Shown here: piece after piece, positions 52,848 through 61,886 of the stretch
Numbering within the stretch: the first letter of the stretch is position 1
Layout: each line of letters starts with the position of its first letter
Source of the DNA: Rossellomorea vietnamensis
GTDB taxonomy: Bacteria; Bacillota; Bacilli; Bacillales; Bacillaceae_B
Length of the DNA: 64,000 nucleotides
Assembly: GCF_008180615.1 (NCBI RefSeq)
Contig: NZ_VTEH01000010.1
Span: 58,874 to 122,873, forward strand
Direction of reading: 5' to 3'
Translations under genes and position numbers: made by a program
The notes under the pieces: generated by a model
What the model was told of the DNA's origin: nothing
The model's database searches: none
What the model saw: only the letters and a program-made list of their open reading frames with translations

Positions 52848-53243
52848 ATGGAACCATTTATTTTAACACTTATGTACTTTGCAATAGCGATAGTAATTGT
52901 AATAATTGGACTCTATATTTTTGAATTGTTGACAAGTAAATACAAGGATTGGGATGAGGTACTGGCAGGAAATCAAGCAGTTGCCCTTTCCATAAGCGGA
53001 AAAGTGATCGGAATCTGCATCGTCCTGGCTTTTTCGATTTACCACAGCTCCGTACTGACCGACACACTAATCTGGGGCGCTTTTGGGGTCGTCCTGCAAA
53101 TGGTTGCATACTTGCTGTTTGAACTGGTGACAAGAAAGTTTTCAGTTGAGGAACAGCTGCATAAAGGCAATGTGGCAGTTGGAATCATCACCTTTGCTGT
53201 ATCTGTCGGATTGGCATTTGTCATCGGGGCTTCAATTACGTAA
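52848..53243 (+). CDS. DUF350 membrane protein (YjfL-like)
   Basis: A 131-aa integral membrane protein with four predicted helices, arranged as two DUF350 repeats (about 5-65 and 70-130). The conserved NQAVALSISGKVIGICIVLAF and KGNVAVGIITFAVSVGLAFV segments show the internal duplication. E. coli YjfL, of the yjf PspA-like cluster, belongs to the same family. The function is unknown. ATG 52848 follows AAGGGAG; the aminopropyltransferase gene follows by 82 bases. Confidence 0.9.
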   Translation: MEPFILTLMYFAIAIVIVIIGLYIFELLTSKYKDWDEVLAGNQAVALSISGKVIGICIVLAFSIYHSSVLTDTLIWGAFGVVLQMVAYLLFELVTRKFSVEEQLHKGNVAVGIITFAVSVGLAFVIGASIT

Positions 53244-53325
53244 TGAAATCTCCGTTCGGCTTCACAGCTGGGCGGAGACAAGAATCTCAATTTAACCCGA
53301 AGGCTTTCATAAAGGGGACTTATCA

Positions 53326-54876
53326 GTGGAAAACGAAGGAATTCGAAAAACGAAAGCAATTTATTGGGCTTCAGGGATTGTCTCGATTTGCGGGATCATC
53401 TTTGAAGTCCTGTTTGGTGCCGCGGGATCTTATATTCTTGGAGACGGAGTGAAGCAATATACCTTAACCATTTCGCTCTTTTTGACAGGGATGGGGATCG
53501 GCGCTTCTGTCAGCGAAAAGGTGACCAAGAATCTTATCGTCTCTTTTATTTGGATTGAATTGCTCATCGGCTTGATTGGCGGGTTGTCCGTATTTATCTT
53601 ATTCGGAGTGACAGCGTTTTTGGGTGAGGGAACGGACGCCTTTTTCCTCTATGCTGTAACAGCGATCGTGGGGGCATTAACGGGTGTGGAGCTTCCGATA
53701 CTGATTAGAAAAGCAAATGAAATTGGAGAAACGTTGAGCCGCAGTACTGCAAGGGTGCTCTTTTCCGATTATGCGGGCGGTCTGATTGGCGGGCTGCTGT
53801 TTGTCTATCTGCTGAGACCTCAATTGGGTTTAGTGAAAACAGCTTTTGTTGTTGCCTTGGTGAATGTTATTGTCGCCCTTTGGCTCATCGTGTATTTTAA
53901 GGATGAAATCAAATCCTTGAAGAAACATGCTGCTGCGGGCATCACGGTATTCATCTTTTTATTGTCAGGAGTTTTCTGGGGAGAGGAAATGGCCTTTTCT
54001 TTTGAGCAAAAATTGTACCGTGACCCTATCGTTTTTTCCGAGAATACAAATTATCAGCAAATCATTTTGACGAAAGAACAAGGCGATCTGCGGATGTTCC
54101 TGGACGGACAGCTGCAATTCAGTTCAGCAGATGAATACCGGTATCATGAAACCCTGGTCCATCCGGCTATGGCCGGTGCGGAAAGAAGAGAGAATATTCT
54201 TATCCTGGGCGGCGGGGACGGACTCGCCATCAGGGAGTTGAGAAAATATGATGAGGTCAAGCAGATCACACTTGTGGATCTTGATCCCCGTGTTGTGGAG
54301 CTGGCCAAAGAGAACCCTTCTATCGCTGAGCTGAACGGACATGCCTTTGAAGATGAGCGTGTCCAGGTCATCAATCAGGATGCCTTTAACTTTATGGAAA
54401 AGTCCTCAGATCTTTATGATGTCATTTTAGTCGACCTGCCCGATCCCAATAATGAATCATTAAATAAGCTGTACACATTGGAATTCTATCAGCTGATCCG
54501 CAACCATCTCCCCCCGGGAGGCACGATCATGGTGCAGAGTACCAGCCCGACTTTTGCGACCGAAGTGTATTGGAGCATTGATAAAACCATTCAGGCAGCG
54601 GGACTGAATACAGCGAACCTTCATGTTGATGTACCAAGCTTCGGAGACTGGGGATTCGTTCTGGCTTCACGGGAAAAACGATCTCTATCGGAGCTGGATA
54701 TAGAGGTGGAGACAAAGTTTTTAACGGAAGAAGTGCTGAATGGCTTAGGTGCCTTTGGAAAAGACATTGATTCCTCGATAACAGATGAGAATGGTAAAGA
54801 AGTGAAGCTGGAAATCAACACATTGATCAACCCGAATTTGATCCAGAAATATGAGAAAGCATGGACCACGTATTAG
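53326..54876 (+). CDS. Membrane-bound aminopropyltransferase (spermidine synthase-like)
   Basis: A 516-aa protein with about seven N-terminal transmembrane helices (residues 15-225) fused to a C-terminal SpeE-like methyltransferase-fold domain (about 230-490). The cofactor loop ILILGGGDGLAIRE, the VDLDPRVVELAK ribose-binding acidic residues and ILVDLPDPNNESLNKLYT are intact, as in aminopropyltransferases. It may modify a membrane or periplasmic amine rather than make bulk spermidine. Its position at the end of the SigW-type PspA locus suggests a role in envelope stress. GTG 53326 follows AAAGGGG. Confidence 0.9.
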   Translation: MENEGIRKTKAIYWASGIVSICGIIFEVLFGAAGSYILGDGVKQYTLTISLFLTGMGIGASVSEKVTKNLIVSFIWIELLIGLIGGLSVFILFGVTAFLGEGTDAFFLYAVTAIVGALTGVELPILIRKANEIGETLSRSTARVLFSDYAGGLIGGLLFVYLLRPQLGLVKTAFVVALVNVIVALWLIVYFKDEIKSLKKHAAAGITVFIFLLSGVFWGEEMAFSFEQKLYRDPIVFSENTNYQQIILTKEQGDLRMFLDGQLQFSSADEYRYHETLVHPAMAGAERRENILILGGGDGLAIRELRKYDEVKQITLVDLDPRVVELAKENPSIAELNGHAFEDERVQVINQDAFNFMEKSSDLYDVILVDLPDPNNESLNKLYTLEFYQLIRNHLPPGGTIMVQSTSPTFATEVYWSIDKTIQAAGLNTANLHVDVPSFGDWGFVLASREKRSLSELDIEVETKFLTEEVLNGLGAFGKDIDSSITDENGKEVKLEINTLINPNLIQKYEKAWTTY

Positions 54877-54913
54877 ACGACCGGGCTTGCCTGTCTGTCT
54901 AATACGTTTTTTT
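54869..54913 (+). terminator. Terminator of the PspA-aminopropyltransferase locus
   Basis: CGTATTAGAC pairs with GTCTAATACG and is followed by seven T. The stop codon TAG lies inside the first arm. Confidence 0.85.
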
Positions 54914-55048
54914 GTGCCCTAAACCGGTTATTGTAATAAGAATGTGGCGATAAAGAGAGTGAGGGCTTTTGACCGAAAAGATTCATGTATGATTGGGAGA
55001 TGAATATAATGGGGTGTATGGATTTCTGAAAGCCAATTCTTAAAAAAG

Positions 55049-55537
55049 GTGTGTTTGGATTTGGAAATGGATAGTAAATTGCAGCAAATCACAAGTACCT
55101 TGCAAGCGAGAGCGGGCAGCAGCGTCAATGTGATGCTGGCGAAGGACTTTCCAGGTAAGCGGATTGCCGGCGGAAAATACAATATGGGCACTCATACAAT
55201 TACGATGTATATCGATGAAATCAAAAGACAGTGTAAAATCCTGTTTTCGACACTGGATCATTTTTATGAATACTTTACTGTGGTTTTTGCCCACGAATTG
55301 GGCCACGCGGGAGATAATGAACTCGAGGAACTTGCAGACAGGCTGGATTCCTCCGATGAGTATGAACGAAAACGAATTGCCCTGCAGATTGAAGAAAATG
55401 CCTGGTGCATAGCAAAAGATCTGATTCCGGAGATAGACAGAAACTTTACAAATCACATCATACAGGAATCCCTGCTTTCCTATCGCGCCCAGGTGAAAAC
55501 GGAGACAGTCTCTGTACCGGCCTGCATAATTCCATAG
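55049..55537 (+). CDS. Small putative zinc metallopeptidase (HELGH)
   Basis: A 162-aa protein with a zincin motif, H82-E-L-G-H86, followed by an acidic stretch. The overall layout resembles short ImmA/IrrE-type metallopeptidases, but I cannot place it in a known family. Cys-rich ends and the lack of a signal peptide suggest a cytosolic location. Candidate starts are GTG 55049, TTG 55055 and TTG 55061 after AAAAAAGG; the first is listed. It follows the SigW-type locus but has its own terminator-separated unit. Confidence 0.65.
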   Translation: MCLDLEMDSKLQQITSTLQARAGSSVNVMLAKDFPGKRIAGGKYNMGTHTITMYIDEIKRQCKILFSTLDHFYEYFTVVFAHELGHAGDNELEELADRLDSSDEYERKRIALQIEENAWCIAKDLIPEIDRNFTNHIIQESLLSYRAQVKTETVSVPACIIP

Positions 55538-55583
55538 GGTTCTCTTCATACTATGATTGTAAGACCTAAAAGGAGAGATGAAC

Positions 55584-55718
55584 ATGGGACGCACAAAGTC
55601 AGGCAATGGAAACGCACAGCGCAACGACAACCAGAAAAAAGGTAACCGGACGAGCACCGAAATGGTCGAATTCACGACTGGTGACGCAAAGAAGAAAAAG
55701 AATCGATTTCAGGATTAA
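55584..55718 (+). CDS. Small basic protein (44 aa)
   Basis: A short gene with a clear ribosome binding site (AAAAGGAGAG, 5-8 bases before ATG 55584) and its own terminator. The product is Asn, Lys, Gln and Arg rich (GRTKSGNGNAQRNDNQKKG), with a lysine cluster near the end (KKKKNRFQD). It looks disordered and recalls small spore or nucleic-acid-associated proteins, but no family is claimed. Confidence 0.65.
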   Translation: MGRTKSGNGNAQRNDNQKKGNRTSTEMVEFTTGDAKKKKNRFQD

Positions 55719-55723
55719 TAATG

Positions 55724-55762
55724 AAAAGGGGCATCTCTTGGCTGAGAGATGCCCCTTTTTTA
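55724..55762 (+). terminator. Terminator of the 44-aa gene
   Basis: AAAAGGGGCATCTCT pairs with AGAGATGCCCCTTTT, a 15-bp stem, followed by TTTA. Confidence 0.92.
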
Positions 55763-55807
55763 TTTCTTATGAATGCGGGAGGGTGTTTGGTCTGTTGAAT
55801 TGGTTGT

Positions 55808-55920
55808 GCCGATAAATTGAGGTTTTCCGCCGATAAACCTTGGAAAAGCGCCGATAAAAAATTTTTTCCGCCGATAAAGTTGCTGAAATTGCCGATAAAC
55901 GGCTGGTTTCCGCCGGTAGG
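55808..55920. repeat. Six-unit GCCGATAAA array, 20-21 bp period
   Basis: GCCGATAAA (the last copy GCCGGTAGG) starts at 55808, 55829, 55850, 55870, 55891 and 55912. TTCC or an A/T run occupies the rest of each unit. It lies between convergent genes. Confidence 0.8.
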
Positions 55921-55972
55921 CTGACCAAACCATTATCCTCGAGGCAACGCACCCACCCGAATAATAGCATCA

Positions 55973-57505
55973 TTAATACTTCAGCTTCTTCAAAGGCTTA
56001 TTCGCCGGCCCTTCCAGCACTTCTCCATCAATCGAGAACCGTGATCCATGACAAGGGCAGTCCCACGTCCGTTCCCCATGGTTCCAATCGACCTCGCACC
56101 CCATATGCGTACAAGTTGTGTCTACGATATGAAGAGTTCCGTCTTCATCTTTGAAAGCCCCGCCTTTTTGTCCATTGACGGAGACGTGAGCTCCTTCGCC
56201 ATTCTCCAAGTCTGCCGGAGACTTCGAGGCAGGAGTGATCTTGCCTTTGATCAGGTGCTTCGCGACATCACCGTTGTATTCCAGGTAATGTTTGATGCTT
56301 GGATCTGCGACAAAGCGGGAAGGACTGAAGATTTCTTCATAAGGGCTCGACTTCTTGATGATAAGGTCAGAAAGAATCATGCCAGCTGCTGTTCCCGAGG
56401 TCATTCCCCATTTTTTAAAGCCTGTCGCAACAAAGATGTTTTTATGGTTTGCCGTCAATTGCCCGATATAGGGAACTTTATCAACTGAGATTAAGTCTTG
56501 TGCGGACCATCGGTAAGAAAGTTCTTCGATCCCGAGAACAGATTCAACGTACTCCTCTAATGCCTCATAATGCTTGACGGTATCTTTCCCTTGGCCGGTT
56601 TTATGGTCCTCGCCTCCAACGAGAATGAGTTTCTCGCCGTTGACATCGGTAAACCGGAGAGAGCGGGTTGGATTTTCCGCATTGAGATACATGCCTCCCG
56701 GAAATTCTTTTTTTGCCTTCACTCCGAGGATGTAGGAGCGGCTGGCATACATTTTCGCGAAGTAAAAGCCTTTTCCGTCAAAGAAAGGAAAGTGTGAGCA
56801 GATTAAAACGTTGCTGCAATTTACTTTGCGGCCTTCTCTGGTTATAACCGTTGGGCTGCTTCCTTCCTGGATATCAACGGCCGTTGTATTTTCATAAATA
56901 GTGCCGCCGTTTTTAGTGAACTCTTCCACAAGAGCTTTTAAATATTTCAATGGATGGTATTGGGCTTGTTTTTTCATTACGACAGCCGATTTGATATCCA
57001 GGTCGATAGGAAGCTTTTCTACCAGTTCGCCATCGATACCGAGTTTGTTATAGGCAATGAACTCCTGTCTTACCTTTTGGTCATACTTCTCTGTAATGCT
57101 GTACACATACGCATCCTCTTCGGTCAAATCACACTCGATTTGCAGGTCTCTTACATTCTTTTTTATGTATTGAAGAGCGTCATCGTTTGCTTGATAGTAC
57201 GTTTTTGTCAGATCCACTCCAAAATGCTGGATGAGCTCATCATAAATAAGCCCGTGCTGAGCGGTGATCTTCGCTGTCGTATGGCCCGTGGTCCCGTTAA
57301 GGATGCTCCCTGCCTCAATGATGGCTACCTTCTTCCCTTGTTTGGCGAGTTCATATCCCGCTGTAATACCCGCAATACCTCCCCCGACAATCGCAATTTC
57401 CACCTCAGTATCCTGAGAAAGGGGCGGATAGCTGTCAAAGCTGACAGACTCTCTCCAGTAAGGCTCCGGCTGCTCATTCATAACTTTTTCATTAACTGAT
57501 GTCAT
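55973..57505 (-). CDS. FAD-dependent oxidoreductase with C-terminal Rieske domain (YhfW-like)
   Basis: A 510-aa two-part enzyme. The N-terminal DAO-type FAD domain (about 35-400) shows [17 protein letters not shown] and a late [17 protein letters not shown]. The C-terminal Rieske [2Fe-2S] domain (about 415-510) has both ligand pairs, CTHMGC and CPCHGSRF. It is like B. subtilis YhfW; the substrate is unknown. Electrons probably pass between flavin and cluster. Of two ATGs after AGGAGG the second (57505) has better spacing. Confidence 0.92.
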   Translation of the reverse strand: MTSVNEKVMNEQPEPYWRESVSFDSYPPLSQDTEVEIAIVGGGIAGITAGYELAKQGKKVAIIEAGSILNGTTGHTTAKITAQHGLIYDELIQHFGVDLTKTYYQANDDALQYIKKNVRDLQIECDLTEEDAYVYSITEKYDQKVRQEFIAYNKLGIDGELVEKLPIDLDIKSAVVMKKQAQYHPLKYLKALVEEFTKNGGTIYENTTAVDIQEGSSPTVITREGRKVNCSNVLICSHFPFFDGKGFYFAKMYASRSYILGVKAKKEFPGGMYLNAENPTRSLRFTDVNGEKLILVGGEDHKTGQGKDTVKHYEALEEYVESVLGIEELSYRWSAQDLISVDKVPYIGQLTANHKNIFVATGFKKWGMTSGTAAGMILSDLIIKKSSPYEEIFSPSRFVADPSIKHYLEYNGDVAKHLIKGKITPASKSPADLENGEGAHVSVNGQKGGAFKDEDGTLHIVDTTCTHMGCEVDWNHGERTWDCPCHGSRFSIDGEVLEGPANKPLKKLKY

Positions 57506-57670
57506 CATAATCCTCCTAAACTATACTGATAAGCCTATAGTTTCCAAAATGAGGATAAATATGCTCTTGGTGACAGTCACCACCCGGTTTTTGTCGAATG
57601 GCCAAAGTTGAGGGTGGTTCCTGTTGTTGGTGCGTCTGCTACATCGGGCACAAAGCAGCTCACAGTAAAA

Positions 57671-57699
57671 CAAAAAAGCCCCTGCATTTGCAGAGGCTG
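57671..57699 (-). terminator. Terminator of folD
   Basis: On the minus strand AGCCTCTGCA pairs with TGCAGGGGCT and is followed by TTTTTTG. Confidence 0.85.
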
Positions 57700-57704
57700 A
57701 TATA

Positions 57705-58550
57705 CTAGATAAGTTTTTCCGCCGCTTCAACGGTTTGCTTCAGCAGCATGGAAATGGTTACAGGACCGACGCCGCCGGGTACAGGTGTGATGGCGTCCGC
57801 TCGTTTCAAGCATTCTTCGTAGTCGACATCACCGACGTTGCCTTTGTTGTAGCCGGCGTCCAGGACCATGGCTCCTTCTTTAATCCAGGAGCCTTTGACG
57901 AAGTTGGGTTTTCCGACAGCCGCTACGACGATATCTGCTCCTTTAACGATGTCTTCCAGGTTTTCTGTATAAGAATGACAGGTTGTCACCGTTGCGTTCC
58001 GATTCAGGAGCATCATGGAAACAGGTTTGCCAAGGATGGGGCTCCTTCCGATAACAACAGCATGCTTCCCTTCGATCGGCAGTTCATAAAAATCCATGAT
58101 TTCCAATATTGCTGCAGGTGTGCAGGAAGGATACGTTCCGAATCCAAGAGAAGTCTGGCCGAAGCCAAGCGAAGTGACACCATCTACGTCTTTTTCAATT
58201 GCGATCGCTTCAAAAGCAGCCCGCTCATCTATTTGAGGGGGAACAGGATGTTGAAGAAGGATTCCGTGCACGCCTTCGTCTTCATTCAGTGATTGAATCG
58301 TTTCCAATAATTCTTCTGTTGTAGTGTCATTGGGAAGGGTGATTTTTTTAGAAAGGATGCCGAGGCGCTCACACGCATTTCCTTTCATTTTGACGTAAGT
58401 GGCCGAAGAAGGATCATCACCAACCAGCACTGTGGCGAGACAAGGGGTGATTCCGTTTTCTTTCAGGTTTTCCACTCTTGACTTCAGTTCCTCTTTTACT
58501 GCAGTTGCGACACGGCTGCCATCCAGAATTATCTTTTCTTTCACTGTCAT
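57705..58550 (-). CDS. folD: Methylenetetrahydrofolate dehydrogenase/cyclohydrolase
   Basis: A 281-aa bifunctional enzyme that interconverts 5,10-methylene-THF and 10-formyl-THF using NADP+, feeding purine and formyl-Met synthesis. Motifs: the catalytic YVKMKGNACERLGI (Tyr and Lys), GILLQHPVP, VIGRSPILGKPVSMML for NADP, and the C-terminal TPVPGGVGPVT. The length is standard. ATG 58550 follows CAGGAGGG. It is directly under a ZTP riboswitch, unlike B. subtilis folD, which stands without one, so it may be an additional, stress-linked copy. Confidence 0.96.
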   Translation of the reverse strand: MTVKEKIILDGSRVATAVKEELKSRVENLKENGITPCLATVLVGDDPSSATYVKMKGNACERLGILSKKITLPNDTTTEELLETIQSLNEDEGVHGILLQHPVPPQIDERAAFEAIAIEKDVDGVTSLGFGQTSLGFGTYPSCTPAAILEIMDFYELPIEGKHAVVIGRSPILGKPVSMMLLNRNATVTTCHSYTENLEDIVKGADIVVAAVGKPNFVKGSWIKEGAMVLDAGYNKGNVGDVDYEECLKRADAITPVPGGVGPVTISMLLKQTVEAAEKLI

Positions 58551-58594
58551 TATATTCCCTCCTGGTTATTGTTGAATTGGCTGATTTCAGAACA

Positions 58595-58740
58595 AGAAAA
58601 GAGGCTGATTTAAAGGACATACATCTACCTGAAAAGGTGTCCAGAAAATCAGCCTCAGCCCAGGCGAACGGCTAGTAGCTTTTAAAAAAGCAGCTCCCTT
58701 GTGGTTGGTTCCACAGCTTCGCCAGTCACTGCTTTCGTCG
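58595..58740 (-). promoter_or_regulatory. ZTP (pfl) riboswitch with terminator platform
   Basis: On the minus strand the conserved GTGACTGGCG, GGAACCA and GGGAGC come first, then a short T/A linker and the second subdomain GCCGTTCGCCTGGGC. A terminator follows: GAGGCTGATTT pairs with AAATCAGCCTC and runs into TTTTCTTG (58594-58656). Rising ZTP, a sign of 10-formyl-THF shortage, should prevent termination and raise folD expression. Confidence 0.95.
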
Positions 58741-59009
58741 TTTTTAATTGTTGGTTTTAGTATAACACGAATATAAATTAATAATCTACCTTTAATGTTC
58801 GTTTTTTTGCAAAAGTACATTGTTAATTGGATTGTTCACTCTTAAGTGATCCACACACCCGGGTTGAAGCAGATGAAGATGTTTCGGTCAAAAGTCGCAG
58901 AGGAGGCTCAGGCAAATTAGGGAAGGCCGTCTCTTTCTATTACCCGATTTGCCGGCGGCTGGCCATCCATATAATGATGGTAACAACAGAATCGAAAGGG
59001 GATTTTAGA

Positions 59010-59738
59010 ATGAGTAAAGAGAAAGTGGTCATGATTACTGGAGCTTCAAAGGGTTTGGGGAGAGAGCTGGCATTTGCTTTTGCCAGGCGGGGAGCTAAGC
59101 TTGCGATTTGTGCAAGAGGAGAGGAAAAGCTGAAAGAAGTACAGCATGAACTTGAAAGGGCGGGTGCAGAGGTGGTGGCTGTAGCTGCGGATGCTGCCAA
59201 CCCTAGGGATGTTGAACGGTTTGTATCGATTACGGAAGGCACTTATGGAAGAGTTGATGTCCTGATCAATAATGCTTCTGTGTTCGGCAAAGGGCCTTGC
59301 CTGCTGTTGGATTACACGCATGAAGAGTTTCAAGAAGTGATGAGGGTCAATACCATGAATCCACTCTTGATGACCAAGCGGGTTCTTCCAGGTATGCTGT
59401 CACGTAAAACAGGATCCATCATCAATCTGACTTCAGAAGCGGGTAAAACAGGGTTTGCGGAATGGGGAGCTTACGGAATCAGCAAATTTGCAGTGGAAGG
59501 TATGACCCAGACATGGGCAGATGAACTCGAAGATACGGGGGTGCGGATAAACATGGTGGATCCCGGAGAGATGGATACCGAGATGCATGATAAAGCCGTG
59601 CCTCAATGTGATTATGAATTGGCTGATCCGGCAGACGCAGTCGCTGTCTTTCTCTACCTGGCCTCAGACCAATCATCAGGAGTGAATGGGCGAAGATTCG
59701 AAGCTCAAAATTTTAACTCTGATGAGGAGGTAATCTGA
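59010..59738 (+). CDS. SDR family oxidoreductase
   Basis: A 242-aa classical SDR. The cofactor motif is TGASKGLGRE (about residue 11), NNAS stands for NNAG, and the catalytic residues are in place: Ser in INLTSEAG and Y-G-I-S-K. The substrate is unknown. The 60 codons upstream of ATG 59010 lack a ribosome binding site; AAAGGGGAT precedes this ATG. Its TGA overlaps the ATG of the QueA-like gene (TGATG), so the two are coupled. Confidence 0.9.
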   Translation: MSKEKVVMITGASKGLGRELAFAFARRGAKLAICARGEEKLKEVQHELERAGAEVVAVAADAANPRDVERFVSITEGTYGRVDVLINNASVFGKGPCLLLDYTHEEFQEVMRVNTMNPLLMTKRVLPGMLSRKTGSIINLTSEAGKTGFAEWGAYGISKFAVEGMTQTWADELEDTGVRINMVDPGEMDTEMHDKAVPQCDYELADPADAVAVFLYLASDQSSGVNGRRFEAQNFNSDEEVI

Positions 59739-60769
59739 TGGGAGCGATCTCCAATGCATTCGAAGTTCCTCAGTCTCTTAATGCAAAAGTGCCGGCTGAA
59801 TTACGGGGCAGGGGCAGAGACGATGTGCGCTTGATGGTCATGGATGGGGAAGGGGTGTATCATGAGCGATTCTCTTCTCTTCCTGACTTCCTTGAAAAAG
59901 GAGACCTTCTTATTTTTAACAACAGCCGCACCATCCCTGCAGTCCTCAAGGCAAAGGCTTGTAACCGGGAAGCGGAAATCAGGTTGTCGAGACAATTAGA
60001 TGGGAGAACGTGGGAAGCACTTATTTGGGGAGGCTTGTATTCAGCTGGCTATGAATTTACCTTGGTAAATGGAGTGAAAGCGGTCATCACCGGAAATGCC
60101 GCTGACAAGCCGTTAATCACTATCTCCTTTTCCATTGAAGGTGCTGAGCTGTTGGACTATATTTACAGATATGGTGAACCGATTCGCTATGAGTATATTG
60201 AATCTGACTGGCCGCTTGAGGCTTACCAGACTGCCTATGCTTCTGTTCCCGGCTCTGTTGAAATGGCATCAGCAGGCAGGGCATTCTCATGGAAGATGTT
60301 CGATAAACTGAAAGAAAAAGGAGTGGAGACGGCATTTCTGACACTTCATACCGGATTGAGCTACTACGGAAAAGACCGCTGGCCGGATCCAAACAAGCAT
60401 CCGGAAGCTTTTCATATTTCCGAGGAGACGGCTGAATTAGTCAACTCTGTGAAGGAGGCTAAAGGCCGTGTCATTGCTGTCGGGACCACTGTCGTCCGGG
60501 CGTTGGAAACAGCAGCAGATGACGCTGGCCGCCTTACCGCGACAGAAGGGATTACAAACCTTTATATTAAAAAAGATCATCAATTAAAAGCAGTCGACGG
60601 CCTTGTTACTGGTCTGCACGAACCGGAGGCGACCCATCTTGAAATGCTGTCAGCGTTCACCTCTCCACATCGATTGTTTGCGGCATATAGGGAGGCATTG
60701 AAGAAAGGTTATCTTTGGCATGAATTCGGTGATGCGAATTTGATTATGTCAGAAAGAGCTCATTCATGA
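59738..60769 (+). CDS. QueA-like SAM:tRNA ribosyltransferase-isomerase paralogue
   Basis: A 343-aa protein of the QueA family, which normally moves the ribosyl group of SAM to 7-aminomethyl-7-deazaguanine in tRNA. Fold-level blocks are kept (GDLLIFNNSRTIPAVLKA, AYQTAYASVPGSVE, FLTLHTGLSYYG, VIAVGTTVVRALE, and the late SPHRLFAAYREAL). The signature PTAGLHFT reads MASAGRAFSW and the region around it is diverged. No tgt or other queuosine genes are near. It is more likely a paralogue with another substrate, linked to an SDR and a VOC gene. Confidence 0.82.
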   Translation: MGAISNAFEVPQSLNAKVPAELRGRGRDDVRLMVMDGEGVYHERFSSLPDFLEKGDLLIFNNSRTIPAVLKAKACNREAEIRLSRQLDGRTWEALIWGGLYSAGYEFTLVNGVKAVITGNAADKPLITISFSIEGAELLDYIYRYGEPIRYEYIESDWPLEAYQTAYASVPGSVEMASAGRAFSWKMFDKLKEKGVETAFLTLHTGLSYYGKDRWPDPNKHPEAFHISEETAELVNSVKEAKGRVIAVGTTVVRALETAADDAGRLTATEGITNLYIKKDHQLKAVDGLVTGLHEPEATHLEMLSAFTSPHRLFAAYREALKKGYLWHEFGDANLIMSERAHS

Positions 60770-61132
60770 ATTGGCATCATGCGGGGATAGAGGTGGGAGA
60801 ATCTTGAACGGTCCGCTGCCTTCTATGAAAAAATATTTAGGTTAAAGGCTGGAAGCTGCCTTAAGCTGGGGGAGGAAAAGATTGTCTTCCTGACCTGCGG
60901 TTCCGTTGTTATTGAGTTGATAGAGAACAGTGAGCAAATCACAGGTTCTTCTAATCTTCATCTTGCGTGGGAAGTCGAGGACCTCGCTTATTGGATGGAC
61001 CACATAGAGGAATGCGGTCTGAAACCACTGGAGGGTCCATATAGTTTAGATAGCGGCCTAACTGTCATTTTTTACAAAGGACCTGATGGAGAAGTGATCG
61101 AGCTCGTTTCCCAAAGAACAGGTGTTTATTAA
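60766..61132 (+). pseudogene. VOC family gene with a single-base frameshift
   Basis: The gene starts at ATG 60766, overlapping the QueA-like stop (ATGA), and reads MNWHHAGIEVGE before stopping. One frame over, the VOC sequence continues: NLERSAAFYEKIFRL, then LHLAWEVEDLAYWMDHIEE and GPDGEVIELVSQ. Removing one G from GGG 60795-60797 restores a 121-aa protein. The total length (367 bases) is a multiple of three plus one. It is either a recent frameshift or a sequence error. Confidence 0.8.
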
Positions 61133-61190
61133 ACTATCAATATATGATAAAGTATTTCGGGTGGCAAACTAACATTTAGGATGGGATAAC

Positions 61191-61835
61191 ATGAACAGAG
61201 AATACGGGTTACGCTGGTCGTTCTTCACCATCGGACTATTAGTATTGGCATTCGGAATTACGTTGACGATTAAAGGAAAGGACCTTGGCATAGGGCCTTG
61301 GGATGTTTTCCACTATGGACTGTTCCTTAAATTCGGTCTGACGATTGGAACGTGGTCCATCATTGCCGGGCTTATCCTCCTGCTTGTAACCGGGCTGGCG
61401 ACGAAGACGTTTCCTAAAATCGGTGCATTCCTCAATATGCTGTTAATTGGTTTATTTATAGATTTTTTCAACTTTATCATCCCTGACACTTCTTCGATTG
61501 TGGTGCAGAGCATCTTATTTGCTGCAGGAACCATCATCATTGGTTACGGCATAGGGCTTTATGTTTCAGCAGACTTTGGCGCCGGCCCGCGGGACAGCCT
61601 GATGCTGCTGATTGTGGAGAAAACAGGATGGAAGATTCAATGGGTACGAAACGGAATTGAAGTGGCGGTATTCGTGCTGGGCTGGCTGCTTGGCGGACCA
61701 GTGGGAATAGGGACCGTCATCATTGCCTTCTTCCTTGGATCGGTTGTCGGCTATGCGCTTCCGCAATGCCAGCGTTTCATGCGTGGTTTGATTGCAAGAG
61801 GAGCCCGTGCTGAAACGGCTTCATCAAAAATATAG
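61191..61835 (+). CDS. YczE/YyaS-family membrane protein
   Basis: A 214-aa protein with five to six transmembrane helices. It has the family's twin motifs: ITLTIKGKDLGIGPWDVFHYGL in the first half (GIGPWDVF) and ADFGAGPRDSLMLL in the second, an internal duplication. The basic tail is cytoplasmic. B. subtilis YczE is needed for surfactin production by an unknown route; the function here is open. The start follows AGGATGGG. It is monocistronic. Confidence 0.87.
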   Translation: MNREYGLRWSFFTIGLLVLAFGITLTIKGKDLGIGPWDVFHYGLFLKFGLTIGTWSIIAGLILLLVTGLATKTFPKIGAFLNMLLIGLFIDFFNFIIPDTSSIVVQSILFAAGTIIIGYGIGLYVSADFGAGPRDSLMLLIVEKTGWKIQWVRNGIEVAVFVLGWLLGGPVGIGTVIIAFFLGSVVGYALPQCQRFMRGLIARGARAETASSKI

Positions 61836-61848
61836 CGAGTTTTGTCTT

Positions 61849-61886
61849 AACCTGAAACCTGCCGTGGTTCAGGTTTTTCTTTTTTA
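61849..61886 (+). terminator. Terminator of the YczE-like gene
   Basis: AACCTGAA pairs with TTCAGGTT around a CCTGCCGTGG-type loop and is followed by TTTCTTTTTT. Confidence 0.8.

Noticed and set aside
57735..58292. 185-residue plus-strand open frame
   Set aside because: It is antisense to folD and has no family features.
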